Source: Candidatus Iainarchaeum sp. (GTDB taxonomy: Archaea; Iainarchaeota; Iainarchaeia; Iainarchaeales; GCA-2688035). Taken from it: a stretch of 9,264 nt of DNA. Location of the stretch: the NCBI GenBank assembly GCA_017608725.1, contig JAFCFG010000024.1, positions 1 to 9,264 of the forward strand. Direction: 5' to 3'. This document shows positions 1 to 7,397 of this stretch, piece after piece. Each line of letters starts with the position of its first letter. Position 1 is the first letter of the stretch. A program made the translations under genes and the position numbers. The notes under the pieces are model-generated. The model had not been told where the DNA came from. It searched no databases and saw only the letters and a program-made list of their open reading frames with translations.

Positions 1-1
1 A

Positions 2-67
2 GAGGGCTTTGACAGGGAAAAAATTGAGGCAGCATTGAAAGAGAAGGGGCTTTTAAAGCAAAACTAG
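2..67 (+). CDS. C-terminal end of an unidentified upstream protein (partial)
   Basis: An open frame runs in from the left edge and ends at a TAG at 65-67. It encodes 21 residues, beginning EGFDREKIEAAL and ending GLLKQN. The segment is charged and looks like an amphipathic terminal helix, as at the end of a normal protein. It is too short to identify a family. The gene has the same orientation as gcvT and ends 45 bases before it, so it could be the first gene of the same transcription unit. The T-run and A/T-rich box in the gap suggest instead that gcvT starts a new unit. Confidence 0.5.
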   Translation, partial: EGFDREKIEAALKEKGLLKQN

Positions 68-80
68 CCTCAACAATCCT

Positions 81-112
81 CTTTAATCCTTTTTTGTCCC
101 ATTATAATTGCA
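81..112 (+). promoter_or_regulatory. Possible gcvT promoter, with a T-run that may end the upstream gene
   Basis: The 45-base gap before gcvT has no clear Shine-Dalgarno sequence. A CTTTAAT box at 81-87 lies about 28 bases before the gcvT ATG, about right for an archaeal TATA box driving a nearly leaderless mRNA. A T6 run at 90-95 could terminate the upstream gene. A second A/T palindrome, ATTATAAT at 101-108, is too close to the ATG to be the TATA box for this start. The gap is too short for a glycine riboswitch. The call rests on spacing and composition only. Confidence 0.3.
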
Positions 113-1195
113 ATGCCAAATAAAACCCAGCTTTTTAAGCTACATACCAGTATGAATGCAAAAATAATCGATTTCTACAGCTGGCAGCTGCCTCTATACT
201 ATAGTACGCCAGTAGCAGAGCACAATACGGTGAGAAAAAGCGCTGGCCTGTTTGACACAAGCCACATGGGCGAAATCCAAATAGAGGGGAAGGACGCGGA
301 AAACCTGCTTCAACTGCTGCTTATAAGGGACATCTCGAAAATGAAGCCTGGGCAAATGAGGCTAGCAGTAATGTGCAATCTCCAAGGCTGCATATTGGAT
401 GACCTCACTGTTTACAAGTTCAGTGAAGAAAAATTTTGGGTTGTTGTTAATGGGTCGCAGTATGAAAAGGATTTCAGCTGGATTCAGGAAAATGCACGGC
501 ATTTTGACGTAAAGGTTTCCGGCCTGAGGTCTGAAACAGCAAAGCTTGATTTGCAGGGCCCAAGGGCTGAATTGATTTTGCAGGGGCTTGCTGAAGAGAA
601 TTTGAGTGAAATAAAATACTACCAATTTAAAGAACTAAGGGTCAGCGGCATTCCATGCGTTGTAAGCAGAAGCGGCTACACTGGCGAGGACGGGTTTGAA
701 TTGTACTTTTCAGGGGAGAAGGCAACTGGTCTTTGGAATGCCCTGTTGAAAGCAGGAAAGCAAGATGTGCTTTTGCCCTGCGGCCTTGCAGCAAGGGACA
801 CCCTGAGGTTAGAGGCAGGCATGCTATTGTATGGGGCGGACATAGACGAAAAACACAGCCTGCTGCAGAGCCCCTACAAAAAATTGATTAATTGGGAAAA
901 ACAATTCCTGGGGAAAGAGGAACTGGAAAAGCAACGAAGCAGGGGAACAGGGCAAAATCTGGTTGGATTTGAATTGGCGGAGAAAGGCATTGCAAGGCAA
1001 GGCCACCACATCCTAAATAACAGCCAGGAAATTGGCGTGGTAACAAGCGGCAGCTTTTCGCCAACATTAAAAAAGAGTATTGGGCTAGGATATATTGGGT
1101 CAGAGTTTTCTGAACCGGGAAAAGGGTTTGAAGTGGATATAAGGGGCAAAAAAGTAAAGGCGAAAGTCGTTGAAACCCCATTTTATAAGAGGTGA
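113..1195 (+). CDS. gcvT: Aminomethyltransferase, T-protein of the glycine cleavage system
   Basis: This cytoplasmic enzyme takes the aminomethyl group held on the lipoyl arm of GcvH, releases ammonia and passes the carbon to tetrahydrofolate as 5,10-methylene-THF. The 360 residues match the usual family length (about 360-375). Family hallmarks appear in order: LFDTSHMGEI (about 46-55); GCILDDLTVY (92-101), holding the conserved catalytic Asp at 96/97; VVNGSQYEKD (111-120); LQGP near 149; SGYTGEDGFELY near 191; and CGLAARDTLRLEAGMLLYG near 226. The C-terminal barrel domain is complete (VTSGSFSPTLKKSIGLGY). The ATG at 113 gives an N-terminus that lines up with the family. The stop at 1193-1195 lies 5 bases before the gcvH ATG, so the two genes are almost certainly cotranscribed. 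Identification is secure. Confidence 0.95.
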   Translation: MPNKTQLFKLHTSMNAKIIDFYSWQLPLYYSTPVAEHNTVRKSAGLFDTSHMGEIQIEGKDAENLLQLLLIRDISKMKPGQMRLAVMCNLQGCILDDLTVYKFSEEKFWVVVNGSQYEKDFSWIQENARHFDVKVSGLRSETAKLDLQGPRAELILQGLAEENLSEIKYYQFKELRVSGIPCVVSRSGYTGEDGFELYFSGEKATGLWNALLKAGKQDVLLPCGLAARDTLRLEAGMLLYGADIDEKHSLLQSPYKKLINWEKQFLGKEELEKQRSRGTGQNLVGFELAEKGIARQGHHILNNSQEIGVVTSGSFSPTLKKSIGLGYIGSEFSEPGKGFEVDIRGKKVKAKVVETPFYKR

Positions 1196-1200
1196 TTTTA

Positions 1201-1593
1201 ATGGCAAGCCCAAGTGATAAGAAATATTCAAAAGAGCATGAGTGGTGCAAAATAGAGGGAGACATAGCAGTAGTTGGAATAACAGATTACGCTCAGAAAA
1301 GCCTTACTGACGTTGTTTTTATTGAACTGCCAAAAGTTGGCCAGAAGGTAGAGCGATGCAAGCCAATGTGCTCTGTTGAAAGCGTGAAGAGTGTAAGCGA
1401 TGTATTCGCACCAGTAAGCGGAGAAATAGTTGAAGTCAATACGAAAATCGAAGAGAAACCAGAGATGTTAAACAAAGACCCTTACAACAGTTGGATTGCA
1501 AAGATAAAGCTAAGCAACAAAGATGAATTGAATGAATTAATGGACAGCAAGCAATATGATGCATTTGTTGAGGACGAAGAAAAGAAAGACTAA
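1201..1593 (+). CDS. gcvH: Glycine cleavage system H protein (lipoyl carrier)
   Basis: GcvH is the small shuttle whose lipoyl-lysine arm carries the aminomethyl intermediate from P-protein to T-protein and is then reoxidised by L-protein. The family pattern is clear: KYSKEHEW at the start, GITDYAQ, and CSVESVKSVSDVFAPVSGE, in which Lys63 (codon 1387-1389) is the expected lipoylation site, followed by EVN and LNKDPYNSWIAKI. I chose the ATG at 1201 (130 aa) because a strong Shine-Dalgarno core, GAGGTGA, covers 1189-1195, five bases before it. An in-frame GTG at 1192 would add three residues but lies inside that motif. The ribosome-binding site overlaps the gcvT stop, so translation is probably coupled. 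The lipoylated lysine depends on LipA, encoded downstream in the same direction. Confidence 0.95.
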   Translation: MASPSDKKYSKEHEWCKIEGDIAVVGITDYAQKSLTDVVFIELPKVGQKVERCKPMCSVESVKSVSDVFAPVSGEIVEVNTKIEEKPEMLNKDPYNSWIAKIKLSNKDELNELMDSKQYDAFVEDEEKKD

Positions 1594-1624
1594 CTGGATT
1601 ATTTCTTCCTGAGGGGGCGGCTGT

Positions 1625-2941
1625 GTGCGCTTTATAGCAAACAACGATGCAAACAAAAAAGAGATGTTGAAGGAAATTGGAGCCAAATCCATTAAAGACT
1701 TGTTCGTTGACATACCAAAACAAGCGTTGATTGAAAACAGCCTTGCTTTGCCCAATTCCCTGAGTGAAAAGGATTTAAGGAAGCAACTTGAATCCTTGGG
1801 GCAGAAAAACAAGACAAACAGGCAGCTCAGCCTTTTCCTGGGAGGGGGCTGCTACAACCACTTCATTCCTGCAACCGTGCCTGCAATAACTGGGAGAAGC
1901 GAGTTCTACACTGCTTACACGCCATACCAAGCTGAAACAAGTCAGGGTATTTTGCAAGCAATCTATGAATGGCAAACAATGATTTGCATGCTTACCGGTC
2001 TTGATGCAGCAAACGCAAGCATTTATGATGGCGCAACAGCCACAGCAGAAGCAATTATAATGGCAAAAAACATAAAGGGCAAAAACAAAGTACTGGTTGC
2101 AAAAAGCCTGAACCCAGAATACCTTGAAGTTGCAAAAACATATGCAAAAGCGAACGGCCTTGAGTTGAAAGAAATTGAATTGGCTGAATTGGAAAGGGAA
2201 ATTGACGAGAAAACCGCCTGCCTCATTGTGCAGCAACCAAATTTCTTCGGATGCATTGAAAATCTGAAGGAGATTGAGAAAAAAGTGCATGCAAAAAACG
2301 CATTGTTAATTGTTGCTGTTGCAGAAGCTTTGTCCCTAGCATTCCTTCCCCTGCTTAAAATGGCGGATGCTGACATTGTTTCAGCTGATGTTCAGAGCTT
2401 TGGCAACAGCATGAGCTTTGGTGGTCCAGCAGCCGGCGTTATAGCATGCAAACAGCAGTATGTGAGGCAATTGCCAGGCAGGCTTGTGGGCAAAACAGTT
2501 GACTCTGATGGAAAACAAGGCTTCATTCTGACCCTGCAAGCAAGAGAACAACACATAAGGAGGGAAAAAGCAAGCAGCAACATCTGCACAAATCAGGCAC
2601 TGGGTGCACTTGCAGCAACTGTTTACCTTGCAACAGTTGGAGAAAAGGGCCTGAAAGAAATTGCAGAGGAAAACCACGGGAATGCACTCTACCTAGCAGG
2701 AATGCTGCGGGAGAAGGGCTTTAGCCTTCCCTTTGGAAAAAGCTTCTTCAACGAGTTTGTTGTAAAGAAACCAGGCATTAAAGAGCTGCACAAGAAACTG
2801 CTCAGCAAAGGGATTGTTTTTGGCCTGCTGCTTGAAGACAGGTTCCCTAAACTAAAGGACTGTGCTCTTGTAACCGCAACAGAGATGAATAGCAGGGAAG
2901 AGATAGATAAACTTGCCGCTGCATTGGAGGAAGAAAAATGA
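1625..2941 (+). CDS. gcvPA: Glycine dehydrogenase (decarboxylating) subunit 1, P-protein alpha
   Basis: This is the N-terminal half of the two-gene type of P-protein, which with GcvPB decarboxylates glycine and loads the remaining aminomethyl group onto GcvH. The length is 438 residues (family about 440-450). The family signatures are RSEFYTAYTPYQAE, SQGILQAIYEWQTMICMLTGLD, NASIYDGATATAEA and, later, SFGGPAAGV and TLQAREQHIRREKASSNICT. The PLP lysine is not expected in this subunit; it sits in GcvPB. Translation starts at GTG 1625, preceded by a purine-rich GAGGGGGCGG (1611-1620) that can act as ribosome-binding site. Starting there restores the family N-terminus (MRFIANNDANKKEML). The gap to gcvH is 31 bases, and the stop overlaps the gcvPB ATG by four bases (ATGA). 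Confidence 0.95.
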   Translation: MRFIANNDANKKEMLKEIGAKSIKDLFVDIPKQALIENSLALPNSLSEKDLRKQLESLGQKNKTNRQLSLFLGGGCYNHFIPATVPAITGRSEFYTAYTPYQAETSQGILQAIYEWQTMICMLTGLDAANASIYDGATATAEAIIMAKNIKGKNKVLVAKSLNPEYLEVAKTYAKANGLELKEIELAELEREIDEKTACLIVQQPNFFGCIENLKEIEKKVHAKNALLIVAVAEALSLAFLPLLKMADADIVSADVQSFGNSMSFGGPAAGVIACKQQYVRQLPGRLVGKTVDSDGKQGFILTLQAREQHIRREKASSNICTNQALGALAATVYLATVGEKGLKEIAEENHGNALYLAGMLREKGFSLPFGKSFFNEFVVKKPGIKELHKKLLSKGIVFGLLLEDRFPKLKDCALVTATEMNSREEIDKLAAALEEEK

Positions 2942-4269
2942 AGCTGCTGTTTGAAAAGGGCAGGAATCTGGCTGAGCCAGTGGTGATAAGACATTACACT
3001 GCATTAAGCAGGTTAAACTTTGGAGTAGACAACGGCTTCTATCCCCTGGGAAGCTGTACAATGAAGTACAACCCAAAAGTCTGTGAGGAAGCGGCAAAGT
3101 TGGATGGCTTTACTCAAATACATCCCCTGCAGCCTTTGGAAACAGTGCAGGGTGCACTGCAATTGATGTATGAACTGGAGAGAATGCTTAAGGAAATCTG
3201 CGGCTTCTCCCGGTTTAGCCTGCAACCTGCTGCCGGAGCCCACGGTGAACTAACCGGAATAATGATGATTCAGGCCTACTTTAAGAAAAAAGCCCAAAAA
3301 AGGACAAAGGTTCTTGTTCCGGATTCAGCACACGGGACAAACCCTGCCAGTGTTTCAATGTGCGGCTTTGAATCAATAAAAGTAAAATCCAACAGCAGGG
3401 GAAACATTGACTTAGATGATTTGAAAGAGAAAGTGGATGAAGAAGTTGCAGCAATAATGATAACAAACCCAAACACGCTTGGCCTTTTTGAAAAGGACAT
3501 AACAGAGGTCTGTGAGATAGTCCACAAAAAAGGCGGCTTTGTTTACGGCGATGGGGCAAACATGAATGCACTGCTTGGCAAATGCAAGCCAGCTGATTTG
3601 GGAATTGACATAATGCACTTGAACCTGCACAAGACCTTTTCAACACCTCACGGCGGAGGAGGCCCGGGCAGTGGGCCGGTTGGCGCGATAGAAAAGCTTG
3701 TTCCATTCCTGCCAAGGCCATTGGTTGAAAAGAGAGGCCAGAGCTATGAGTTTGATTACAGTGGAGAGGACAGCATTGGAAAAGTGCGTTCTTTCTATGG
3801 AAACTTTGGTGTAATGGTAAAGGCCTACACCTATCTAAAGGCAATTGGCCCAGATGGTTTAGAGGAAATAGCAGAGAACGCTGTTTTGAACGCAAACTAC
3901 TTGCAGAGCAAACTGCAAAAGCACTATCACCTGCCGTTCAAAAGGCGCTGCATGCATGAATTCGTTATAAGCGACAGGCATATGCCAAACAATGTTACTG
4001 CAAACGACATTGCAAAGAGGTTAATGGACTACGGCTTTCACCCTCCAACAGTTTACTTTCCACTGATTGTAAAAGGGGCCATCATGATTGAGCCAACTGA
4101 ATCTGAAAGCAAAGAAACTCTGGACAGGTTTGCAGATGCAATGGTTAAAATAAAGGAAGAAGCGGAAAGAAATGCAGAAGTAGTTAGGGAGGCTCCGCAC
4201 AAAATGCCTGTAAAGAGATTGGATGCAGTTAAAGCAGCAAGGGAGCTTAATTTGAGATGGAAGCAATAA
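2938..4269 (+). CDS. gcvPB: Glycine dehydrogenase (decarboxylating) subunit 2, P-protein beta
   Basis: This PLP-dependent catalytic subunit decarboxylates glycine together with GcvPA. The internal aldimine lysine is Lys232 in HLNLHKTFSTPHGGGGPGSG (codon 3631-3633). Other hallmarks are FYPLGSCTMKYNPK (34-47), LQPAAGAHGELTG (95-107), DSAHGTNPASVSMCGF (129-144), ITNPNTLGLFE and YGDGANMNALLG, and at the C-terminus the run of proline-poor acidic helix ending RLDAVKAARELNLRW. The 443-residue length is shorter than the roughly 470-490 usual for the family. The missing part appears to lie between the opening LLFEKGR and the IRHYTALSR segment. The start overlaps the gcvPA stop in ATGA, so the two halves are probably made in equal amounts by translational coupling. 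The active-site region is intact. Confidence 0.95.
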   Translation: MKLLFEKGRNLAEPVVIRHYTALSRLNFGVDNGFYPLGSCTMKYNPKVCEEAAKLDGFTQIHPLQPLETVQGALQLMYELERMLKEICGFSRFSLQPAAGAHGELTGIMMIQAYFKKKAQKRTKVLVPDSAHGTNPASVSMCGFESIKVKSNSRGNIDLDDLKEKVDEEVAAIMITNPNTLGLFEKDITEVCEIVHKKGGFVYGDGANMNALLGKCKPADLGIDIMHLNLHKTFSTPHGGGGPGSGPVGAIEKLVPFLPRPLVEKRGQSYEFDYSGEDSIGKVRSFYGNFGVMVKAYTYLKAIGPDGLEEIAENAVLNANYLQSKLQKHYHLPFKRRCMHEFVISDRHMPNNVTANDIAKRLMDYGFHPPTVYFPLIVKGAIMIEPTESESKETLDRFADAMVKIKEEAERNAEVVREAPHKMPVKRLDAVKAARELNLRWKQ

Positions 4270-4457
4270 GATATTATAGCAGGAACAGAGGTTTGCCCAG
4301 TGTTTCATTTAACCATGCCCTTATTCAGGGCCTAGCTTTTTGCTTGCAGAAATTCCGGGAGAAAAATTGCGCAATGCCGGGTGATTACAAAAAATTCAAA
4401 CAGTTTTTACTGGAGAAATTTGGGGGCTTTAAAAATGCCGAAACCGGCCTGGCTTAA
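4257..4457 (+). pseudogene. Short ORF resembling the N-terminus of threonine synthase; remnant or small protein
   Basis: This 66-codon ORF starts inside the end of gcvPB (13-base overlap) and ends 23 bases inside lipA, in a different frame from both. Its first 27 residues contain IRYYSRNRG and VSFNHALIQGLA. These closely resemble the start of threonine synthase (family pattern like YxSTRG..PxVSFxEALLQGLAPDGGLYVPE). After QGLA the expected DGGLYVPE block is absent. In the same frame the protein continues FCLQKFREKN; a different frame (4334-4381) reads FLLAEIPGEKLRNAG, loosely like the expected YVPEEIP stretch. The original frame then gives DYKKFKQFLLEKF, similar to the helix that closes the threonine synthase N-terminal domain. 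No PLP-binding catalytic domain follows, because lipA begins at once. I infer a degraded thrC fragment. A genuine translationally coupled small protein is possible, since both overlaps favour coupling. Confidence 0.5.
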
Positions 4458-5274
4458 GGTGAAAATCGGGGCAGGCACTGAATTCAAGAGAGTGAGAAAT
4501 GCGCTGCATGCAGGCAGCCTGCACACCGTCTGCGAGGAAGCACTCTGCCCAAACAGGGCAGAATGCTGGAATTCTGGCACAGCAACATTCCTCATTCTGG
4601 GCCCTGTCTGCACAAGGAACTGCTTGTTCTGCGCTGTTCAAAGCGCAAGGCAGGGCCAGGAGCTTGACAGCAGGGAACCCGAAAAGATTGCCCAAACAGT
4701 GAAAGAATTTGGTTTGAGCTGCGCTGTTCTCACAAGCGTTGACAGGGATGACCTGCCTGATTTTGGCTCTGGGCATTTTGGCAGGTGCATTAGGGCAGTG
4801 AAGCAAGTTGGCGCAAGGGTTGAAGCGCTTATTCCGGACTTTCAAGGCAGCTACAAGTGCCTGCGCAAGATTGTTGAAGCAGAGCCGGATGCAGTTGGCC
4901 ACAACCTTGAGGTTGTTGAAAGATTGCAAAGCACTGCAAGGGATGCAAGGGCATCCTACAAGCAATCATTGGATGTTCTGAGAAAAGTGAAAAAATTAAA
5001 CCCCAACATTCTAACAAAAAGTTCAATCATGCTTGGTTTGGGCGAAAAAAGGGAAGAAATCCTGAAAGCAATGGACGACCTGCTCAATGCCAAAGTTGAC
5101 TTCCTTACTATGGGGCAGTACCTGCAGCCAACAAAACAGGCATTGCCTGTTGTCCGGTTCATTAAACCAGTGCAATTTGAGGAATATAAAAAAATTGCGC
5201 TAAAAAAGGGCTTCAAAAAAGTTTTAGCAGGCCCGCTTGTCAGAAGCAGTTACAAAGCTGCAGAGCTCTTTTGA
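4435..5274 (+). CDS. lipA: Lipoyl synthase (radical SAM)
   Basis: LipA inserts two sulfur atoms into the octanoyl chain bound to a carrier protein, here most likely GcvH, to make the lipoyl cofactor. Both iron-sulfur clusters can be read. The auxiliary cluster CX4CX5C motif is Cys33, Cys38 and Cys44 (VCEEALCPNRAEC). The radical SAM CX3CX2C motif is Cys59, Cys63 and Cys66 (CTRNCLFC). Other signatures are VLTSVDRDDLPD, ALIPDFQG, SSIMLGLGE, MGQYLQP and the C-terminal RSSYKA, whose serine ligates the auxiliary cluster. I chose ATG 4435 (279 aa), which follows a GGGGG run at 4422-4426 and gives the family N-terminus MPKPAWLKVK. An in-frame GTG at 4381 would add 18 residues of unlikely composition. 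The gene follows the gcv genes, which matches its role. No lipB or lplA is visible here. Confidence 0.93.
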   Translation: MPKPAWLKVKIGAGTEFKRVRNALHAGSLHTVCEEALCPNRAECWNSGTATFLILGPVCTRNCLFCAVQSARQGQELDSREPEKIAQTVKEFGLSCAVLTSVDRDDLPDFGSGHFGRCIRAVKQVGARVEALIPDFQGSYKCLRKIVEAEPDAVGHNLEVVERLQSTARDARASYKQSLDVLRKVKKLNPNILTKSSIMLGLGEKREEILKAMDDLLNAKVDFLTMGQYLQPTKQALPVVRFIKPVQFEEYKKIALKKGFKKVLAGPLVRSSYKAAELF

Positions 5275-6131
5275 TCTGGTTGCTGGCTTTTTTGCAGAGC
5301 AGCCGCTTTCACTGTATTTGCCATCAAGCATGCAACAGTCATTGGGCCAACCCCGCCTGGAACAGGTGAAATAAAGGAAGCAACCTCTTTCACTTTTTCA
5401 AAATCAACATCTCCCACAAGCTTTCCCTTCACTTTTGCAATGCCTGCGTCAATTACAACAGCCCCTTTTTTAACCATCTGAGCCTTTATCAGCCCTGGCT
5501 TTCCAACCGCTGTTACAAGAATATCTGCTTTTTTTGTGTGTTCAGGAAGTTTCCTGGTGAATTCATGGCAGATTGCAACCGTTGCGTTCCTGTTCAACAG
5601 CATCATTGCAAGTGGCCTGCCAACAACAATGCTGTGGTTTACAATGCAAACATTACTGCTCTCTATTTCCTTTCCAGTGCTCTCAATAAGATTTATAACC
5701 CCCTTTGCAGTGCATGCTGCAAAACCCTCTTTTCCGTACAGTAGCATCCCAAGGTTAACTGCAGTGAAACCATCAACATCCTTCAGCGGAGAAATACTGT
5801 TTAGTATGCTTTCCCGGTTTAAGTGCTTGGGCAAAGGCAATTGAACGAGAATGCCATGGACAGTGTGTTTGAAATTCAACTCGTTTATAACAGCTTTCAA
5901 TTCCTCTTCCTTGGTGCTTTCCTTGCACCTGTGCAATTCAAACCCAATGCCAAGCTGTTCGCAGAGCTTCTTCTTTTTCTTAACATAGAGTTCGCTTGCA
6001 GGGTTCTTTCCAACTAAGACAACAGCAAGGGCTGGCTTTATGCCCAGCTGCTGCACTTTAGTCAGCTCTTTCTTTGTTTCTTCAACCACAGCACTGGAAA
6101 TGCTGTGCCCGTCAATTATCTGAGCTGGCAT
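5250..6131 (-). CDS. folD: Bifunctional methylene-THF dehydrogenase / methenyl-THF cyclohydrolase
   Basis: FolD oxidises 5,10-methylene-THF (made by GlyA and the glycine cleavage system) to methenyl-THF and hydrolyses it to 10-formyl-THF for purine synthesis and other formylations. The protein has 293 residues from ATG 6131. Visible motifs are the N-terminal IIDG; LVGKNPASELYVKKKKKLC, with the catalytic Lys at 53 (Tyr49 upstream); HGILVQLPLP with Gln98; LKDVDGF with Asp120; the nucleotide-binding NHSIVVGRPLAMML; and PVPGGVGPMT. A GTG at 6161 would add ten residues but would lie inside glyA. The ATG at 6131 sits four bases after the glyA stop, behind AAGTGAT, and gives the family-like start. 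Oddities are His166 where Arg is usual in the GRS/NRS loop, ACTAKG where PCTPxG is typical, and a C-terminus that overlaps the end of lipA. Confidence 0.94.
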   Translation of the reverse strand: MPAQIIDGHSISSAVVEETKKELTKVQQLGIKPALAVVLVGKNPASELYVKKKKKLCEQLGIGFELHRCKESTKEEELKAVINELNFKHTVHGILVQLPLPKHLNRESILNSISPLKDVDGFTAVNLGMLLYGKEGFAACTAKGVINLIESTGKEIESSNVCIVNHSIVVGRPLAMMLLNRNATVAICHEFTRKLPEHTKKADILVTAVGKPGLIKAQMVKKGAVVIDAGIAKVKGKLVGDVDFEKVKEVASFISPVPGGVGPMTVACLMANTVKAAALQKSQQPDQKSSAAL

Positions 6132-6135
6132 AAAA

Positions 6136-7389
6136 TCACTTATAGAAGGGGAATTGGTCACAGAATGCCTTTACATCCCTTTTAATGCCCTCAAGCTTTC
6201 CAGTGTTGTTATGATTGTCCAATGCCTTTATAATGAAGCTTGCAACCTCCTTCATCTCGCTTTCCTTCATTCCCCTTGTTGTAAGGACAGGGGTGCCAAT
6301 CCTTATGCCGCTCGGGTCCCAGGGAGTCCTCTTGTCAAAGGGAATAGTGTTCTTGTTGCAGTAAATCCCTGCAGTTTCCAAAGTGTGCTCTGCCTCCTTT
6401 CCAGTCAAACCCTTGCTCTTGAAAACATCGACCAGCATCAGGTGGTTGTCTGTTCCATTGCTCACAATCCTCAAGCCCTTCCTCATGAGCTCCTCTGCAA
6501 GAGCCTTTGCATTTTTAACAATCTGATGTGCATACTGCTTGAAACTTGGCTTCAACGCTTCCTCAAAGCAAACAGCCTTTGCTGCCGTGGTGTGGTCGTG
6601 TGGGCCTCCCTGCAGCCCAGGAAAAACAGCTTTGTCAATCTTTTCAGCAAACTCCTCCTTGCACATTATTATGGCCCCCCTTGGGCCCCTAAGTGTCTTG
6701 TGCGTAGTTGTTGTAACCGCGTCAAAGTATGGAACAGGGTTTTCGTGCGCACCACCGGCACACAAACCAGCAATGTGAGCAATGTCAGCCATGCAAAATG
6801 CCCCGACCCTATCACATATCTCCCTAAAGCGCTTGAAGTCAATTTCTCTTGGGTAGGCAGTGTAACCGCTTAAAATAAGCTTTGGCTTTATTTCCCTTGC
6901 CTGTTTTTCAATTGCATCATAGTCCAGCCTTTCAGTTTCGCTGTCTACGCCGTATTGAACGCAGTTGTAGAGCTTTCCTGAAAAATTAACCGGGTGTCCG
7001 TGTGTTAAATGGCCGCCCTCTGTTAATTTCATCCCCATAAAGGTATCTTTCAGGTTCATTATTGCGTAGTAGACAGCCATATTAGCAGGGCTCCCTGATA
7101 GGGGTTGAACGTTTACATGCTCTGCGTTGAACAGCTTTTTGCACCTTTTAATTGCCAAATCCTCAATTACGTCAATTACCTCGTTTCCCCCGTAATATCT
7201 CTTGTGGGGGTAACCCTCACTGTATTTATTGGTGGGAACAGAACCCATTGCCTCCAAAACGGCCTGACTTACCAGATTTTCCGAGGGAATGAGTTCAATT
7301 CCGTTCATCTGCCTTTCTTTTTCCGCAATAATCGCATCGTAAACAGCCTTGTCTGACTGCTTCAAATAATCAAGGTGCATCTCATACAT
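6136..7389 (-). CDS. glyA: Serine hydroxymethyltransferase
   Basis: GlyA is a cytoplasmic PLP enzyme that interconverts serine plus THF with glycine plus 5,10-methylene-THF, linking serine to the glycine cleavage pathway encoded opposite. The 417 residues match the family length. Motifs in order: IELIPSENLVSQAV (31-44), NKYSEGYPHKRYYGG (54-68), NVQPLSGSPANMAVY, GGHLTHGHPVNFSG, ADIAHIAGL (201-209), then TTTTHKTLRGPRG with the PLP lysine at 231, FPGLQGGPHDH, and the late GIRIGTPVLTTRGMKE. Several in-frame starts exist: TTG 7413 and ATG 7395, 7389 and 7380. ATG 7389 best fits the GGGG run at 7397-7400 as ribosome-binding site. The stop lies four bases before the folD ATG, so glyA and folD form a two-gene unit. 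Confidence 0.94.
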   Translation of the reverse strand: MYEMHLDYLKQSDKAVYDAIIAEKERQMNGIELIPSENLVSQAVLEAMGSVPTNKYSEGYPHKRYYGGNEVIDVIEDLAIKRCKKLFNAEHVNVQPLSGSPANMAVYYAIMNLKDTFMGMKLTEGGHLTHGHPVNFSGKLYNCVQYGVDSETERLDYDAIEKQAREIKPKLILSGYTAYPREIDFKRFREICDRVGAFCMADIAHIAGLCAGGAHENPVPYFDAVTTTTHKTLRGPRGAIIMCKEEFAEKIDKAVFPGLQGGPHDHTTAAKAVCFEEALKPSFKQYAHQIVKNAKALAEELMRKGLRIVSNGTDNHLMLVDVFKSKGLTGKEAEHTLETAGIYCNKNTIPFDKRTPWDPSGIRIGTPVLTTRGMKESEMKEVASFIIKALDNHNNTGKLEGIKRDVKAFCDQFPFYK

Positions 7390-7397
7390 TGCCATAC

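Noticed and set aside
68..112. Glycine riboswitch upstream of gcvT
   Set aside because: Only 45 bases separate gcvT from the preceding stop codon, far too little for a glycine aptamer, and no paired helices are visible.
1775..2290. Open frame of 171 codons on the minus strand inside gcvPA
   Set aside because: It is antisense to conserved gcvPA sequence, and its unusually Cys- and Phe-rich product reflects the complement of Ala, Lys and Glu codons.
3281..3895. Open frame of 204 codons on the minus strand inside gcvPB
   Set aside because: It lies wholly antisense to a gene with clear family motifs, is rich in Leu, Ser, Cys and His in a low-complexity pattern, and has no recognisable motif or ribosome-binding site.
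4381..4434. Longer lipA start at GTG 4381
   Set aside because: The extra 18 residues do not look like a lipoyl synthase N-terminus, whereas ATG 4435 is preceded by a G-rich ribosome-binding site and starts in line with the family.
6154..6873. Open frame of 239 codons on the plus strand opposite glyA
   Set aside because: It is the complement of well-conserved glyA codons. The product is Cys/Leu/Val-rich without domains, and similar antisense frames appear opposite every gene here because of codon bias.
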